From the NCBI GenBank assembly GCA_039807445.1, contig JBDHRG010000221.1, forward strand, positions 1 to 5,762: 5,762 bases of DNA. Direction: 5' to 3'. Positions 5,069 to 5,762 of the stretch are shown here, in pieces (position 1 is the first letter of the stretch; every line of letters starts with the position of its first letter). Under the pieces are notes generated by a model that worked only from the letters and a program-made list of their open reading frames with translations, was not told where the DNA came from and did not search any database. The position numbers and the translations under genes are program-made. Source of the stretch: JBDHRG01 sp039807445. Lineage in GTDB: Bacteria; Pseudomonadota; Gammaproteobacteria; Competibacterales; Competibacteraceae.

Positions 5069-5668
5069 GTGCTCGCGCACTTCGTCAATCTGTACCTGAA
5101 GCTGCTGGTGATCCTGGCACCGTTCTTCGTGCTGTCGGTGTTCCTGTCGATGACCCAGCAGTTCGGCGCCGGCGCGCGCCAGCGCATCGCACGCAAGTTT
5201 ACGCTGGCGGTGGTGGTGGTGGCGTTCGTGCTGTACCTGTTCGGCAGCTACATCTTCGAGCTGTTCGGGATCACGCTCGACGCCTTCCGCATCGGTGCCG
5301 GGGCGGTGCTGTTCCTGTCGGCGATCGCGATGATCCAGGGTGACGCCGCCGCTGCGCCCGGCGACCAGGGCGAGGCGATCGCGGTGGTACCGCTGGCGAT
5401 CCCGGTGACGGTCGGTCCCGGCACGATCGGCGCGCTGCTGGTGATGGGTGCCGCCGAAGTTTCCAGCCTGGCCGAGCGCCTGATCGCGTGTGCGGCGCTG
5501 CTCGCGGCCTGCCTGTCGGTCGGCGCGCTGCTGATGACCGCCGGGCGGATCGAACGCGCGCTGGGACAGCAGGGACTGGTGATCCTGACCAAGCTGACCG
5601 GGCTGTTCGTCGCCTCGATCGCGGCGCAGATCTTCTTCACCGGGCTGAAAAATTTCCTCGGCCTCTGA
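5069..5668 (+). CDS. MarC-family (UPF0056) integral inner-membrane protein
   Basis: 199 residues, the normal length for the family, almost entirely hydrophobic with six likely membrane helices at about 7-29, 43-65, 72-90, 107-127, 137-157 and 170-190. Family hallmarks are the end of the third helix with ILFLSAIAMI-like sequence (LFLSAIAMIQ, 81-90) and the fourth helix VVPLAIPVTVGPGTIGALLV (106-125), matching the PLAxPxxxGPG signature. The first helix reads LAPFFVLSVFL (16-26), where most members I know have a D/N-P-x-G-N type motif. MarC proteins were once linked to multiple antibiotic resistance in E. coli, but that role was not upheld and the function is unknown; transport or membrane-stress roles are guesses. 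The start is GTG at 5069 with a GGGGA six bases upstream (5058-5062), partly hidden in a GGGG-A-CCCC hairpin; the next in-frame ATG falls after the first helix. It is transcribed away from the signalling unit, so a functional link is not implied. Confidence 0.92.
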   Translation: MLAHFVNLYLKLLVILAPFFVLSVFLSMTQQFGAGARQRIARKFTLAVVVVAFVLYLFGSYIFELFGITLDAFRIGAGAVLFLSAIAMIQGDAAAAPGDQGEAIAVVPLAIPVTVGPGTIGALLVMGAAEVSSLAERLIACAALLAACLSVGALLMTAGRIERALGQQGLVILTKLTGLFVASIAAQIFFTGLKNFLGL

Positions 5669-5682
5669 GCGCGAGAATCGAT

Positions 5683-5733
5683 GATTGAGGGATGAGGGAT
5701 GAGGGATGAGGGATGAGGGATGAGGGATGAGGG
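5683..5733. repeat. Tandem heptanucleotide repeat (GATGAGG unit)
   Basis: Six perfect copies of GATGAGG run from 5691 to 5732, preceded by an imperfect copy GATTGAGG at 5683-5690 and followed by one more G. It starts 15 bases after the MarC-family stop codon. Such arrays mutate in copy number by slippage. On the minus strand the array can be read as a His-Pro/Ser-rich peptide, which I regard as non-coding. Confidence 0.93.
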
Positions 5734-5739
5734 CGCTAG

Positions 5740-5760
5740 ACGTCAAGCGTCAACCGTGAT
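5740..5760. repeat. Short second heptamer repeat, at the window edge
   Basis: ACGTCAA (5740-5746) is followed directly by GCGTCAA (5747-5753) and a degenerate CCGTGAT (5754-5760). The unit length equals that of the neighbouring GATGAGG array but the sequence differs. Only two good copies are visible, so it may be chance or the start of another array beyond the edge. Confidence 0.35.
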
Positions 5761-5762
5761 GG

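Noticed and set aside
4734..5099. Plus-strand and minus-strand frames crossing the intergenic region (4734-5099 and 4795-5196)
   Set aside because: Both are extensions of shadow frames from flanking genes; neither has a convincing start signal or domain.
5683..5733. CRISPR array
   Set aside because: The units are seven bases, directly adjacent, and have no spacers.
5051..5746. Minus-strand reading frame of 231 codons starting in the heptamer array
   Set aside because: It is antisense to the MarC-family gene, begins with repeat-encoded His-Pro-Ser sequence and continues as low-complexity charged residues.
5669..5762. Rho-independent terminator after the MarC-family gene
   Set aside because: No stable GC stem followed by a T run is present; the only pairings (GACG/CGTC and CGCT/AGCG around 5734-5751) are four bases long.

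Overview
The window is GC-rich bacterial DNA with tightly packed genes and G/C-ending codons. The gene types and envelope logic suggest a Gram-negative, probably a beta- or gammaproteobacterium (a Rhodocyclales-like organism would fit). This is inference; there is no rRNA, tRNA or other taxonomic marker.

Positions 4822 down to 1 (minus strand) hold one compact four-gene unit for Ser/Thr phospho-signalling. In transcription order it encodes: (1) a 580-residue protein with an N-terminal FHA (phosphothreonine-binding) domain, one membrane helix and a periplasmic trypsin/HtrA-like serine protease domain with an intact His-Asp-Ser triad and no PDZ; (2) a Hanks-type Ser/Thr kinase with one membrane helix and a C-terminal PEGA domain; (3) a soluble PP2C-type phosphatase with all metal-binding motifs; (4) a second Hanks-type kinase that runs off the left edge just inside its membrane helix. 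At every internal junction the ribosome-binding site of the next gene overlaps the end of the previous one, so the four are very likely co-transcribed and translationally coupled. The obvious model is a writer/eraser/reader circuit: kinases sense the envelope through outward-facing C-terminal regions and phosphorylate threonines, PP2C removes the phosphate, and the FHA domain reads it and transmits the state across the membrane to a protease. The order of events and the substrates are inferred.

Positions 4823-5068 are a divergent intergenic region holding possible weak promoters for both sides, a perfect 6-bp inverted repeat with a 3-base loop, and a set of mutually exclusive short hairpin arms.

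Positions 5069-5668 (plus strand) encode a complete MarC-family (UPF0056) multi-pass inner-membrane protein of unknown function. After it, 5683-5733 is a heptanucleotide tandem repeat (GATGAGG unit), followed at once by a short second heptamer-like repeat that reaches the window edge.

The unit most worth attention is the FHA-membrane-protease fusion embedded in its own kinase/phosphatase set. Each domain is known, but this combination as a transmembrane phospho-controlled protease is not one I can name.
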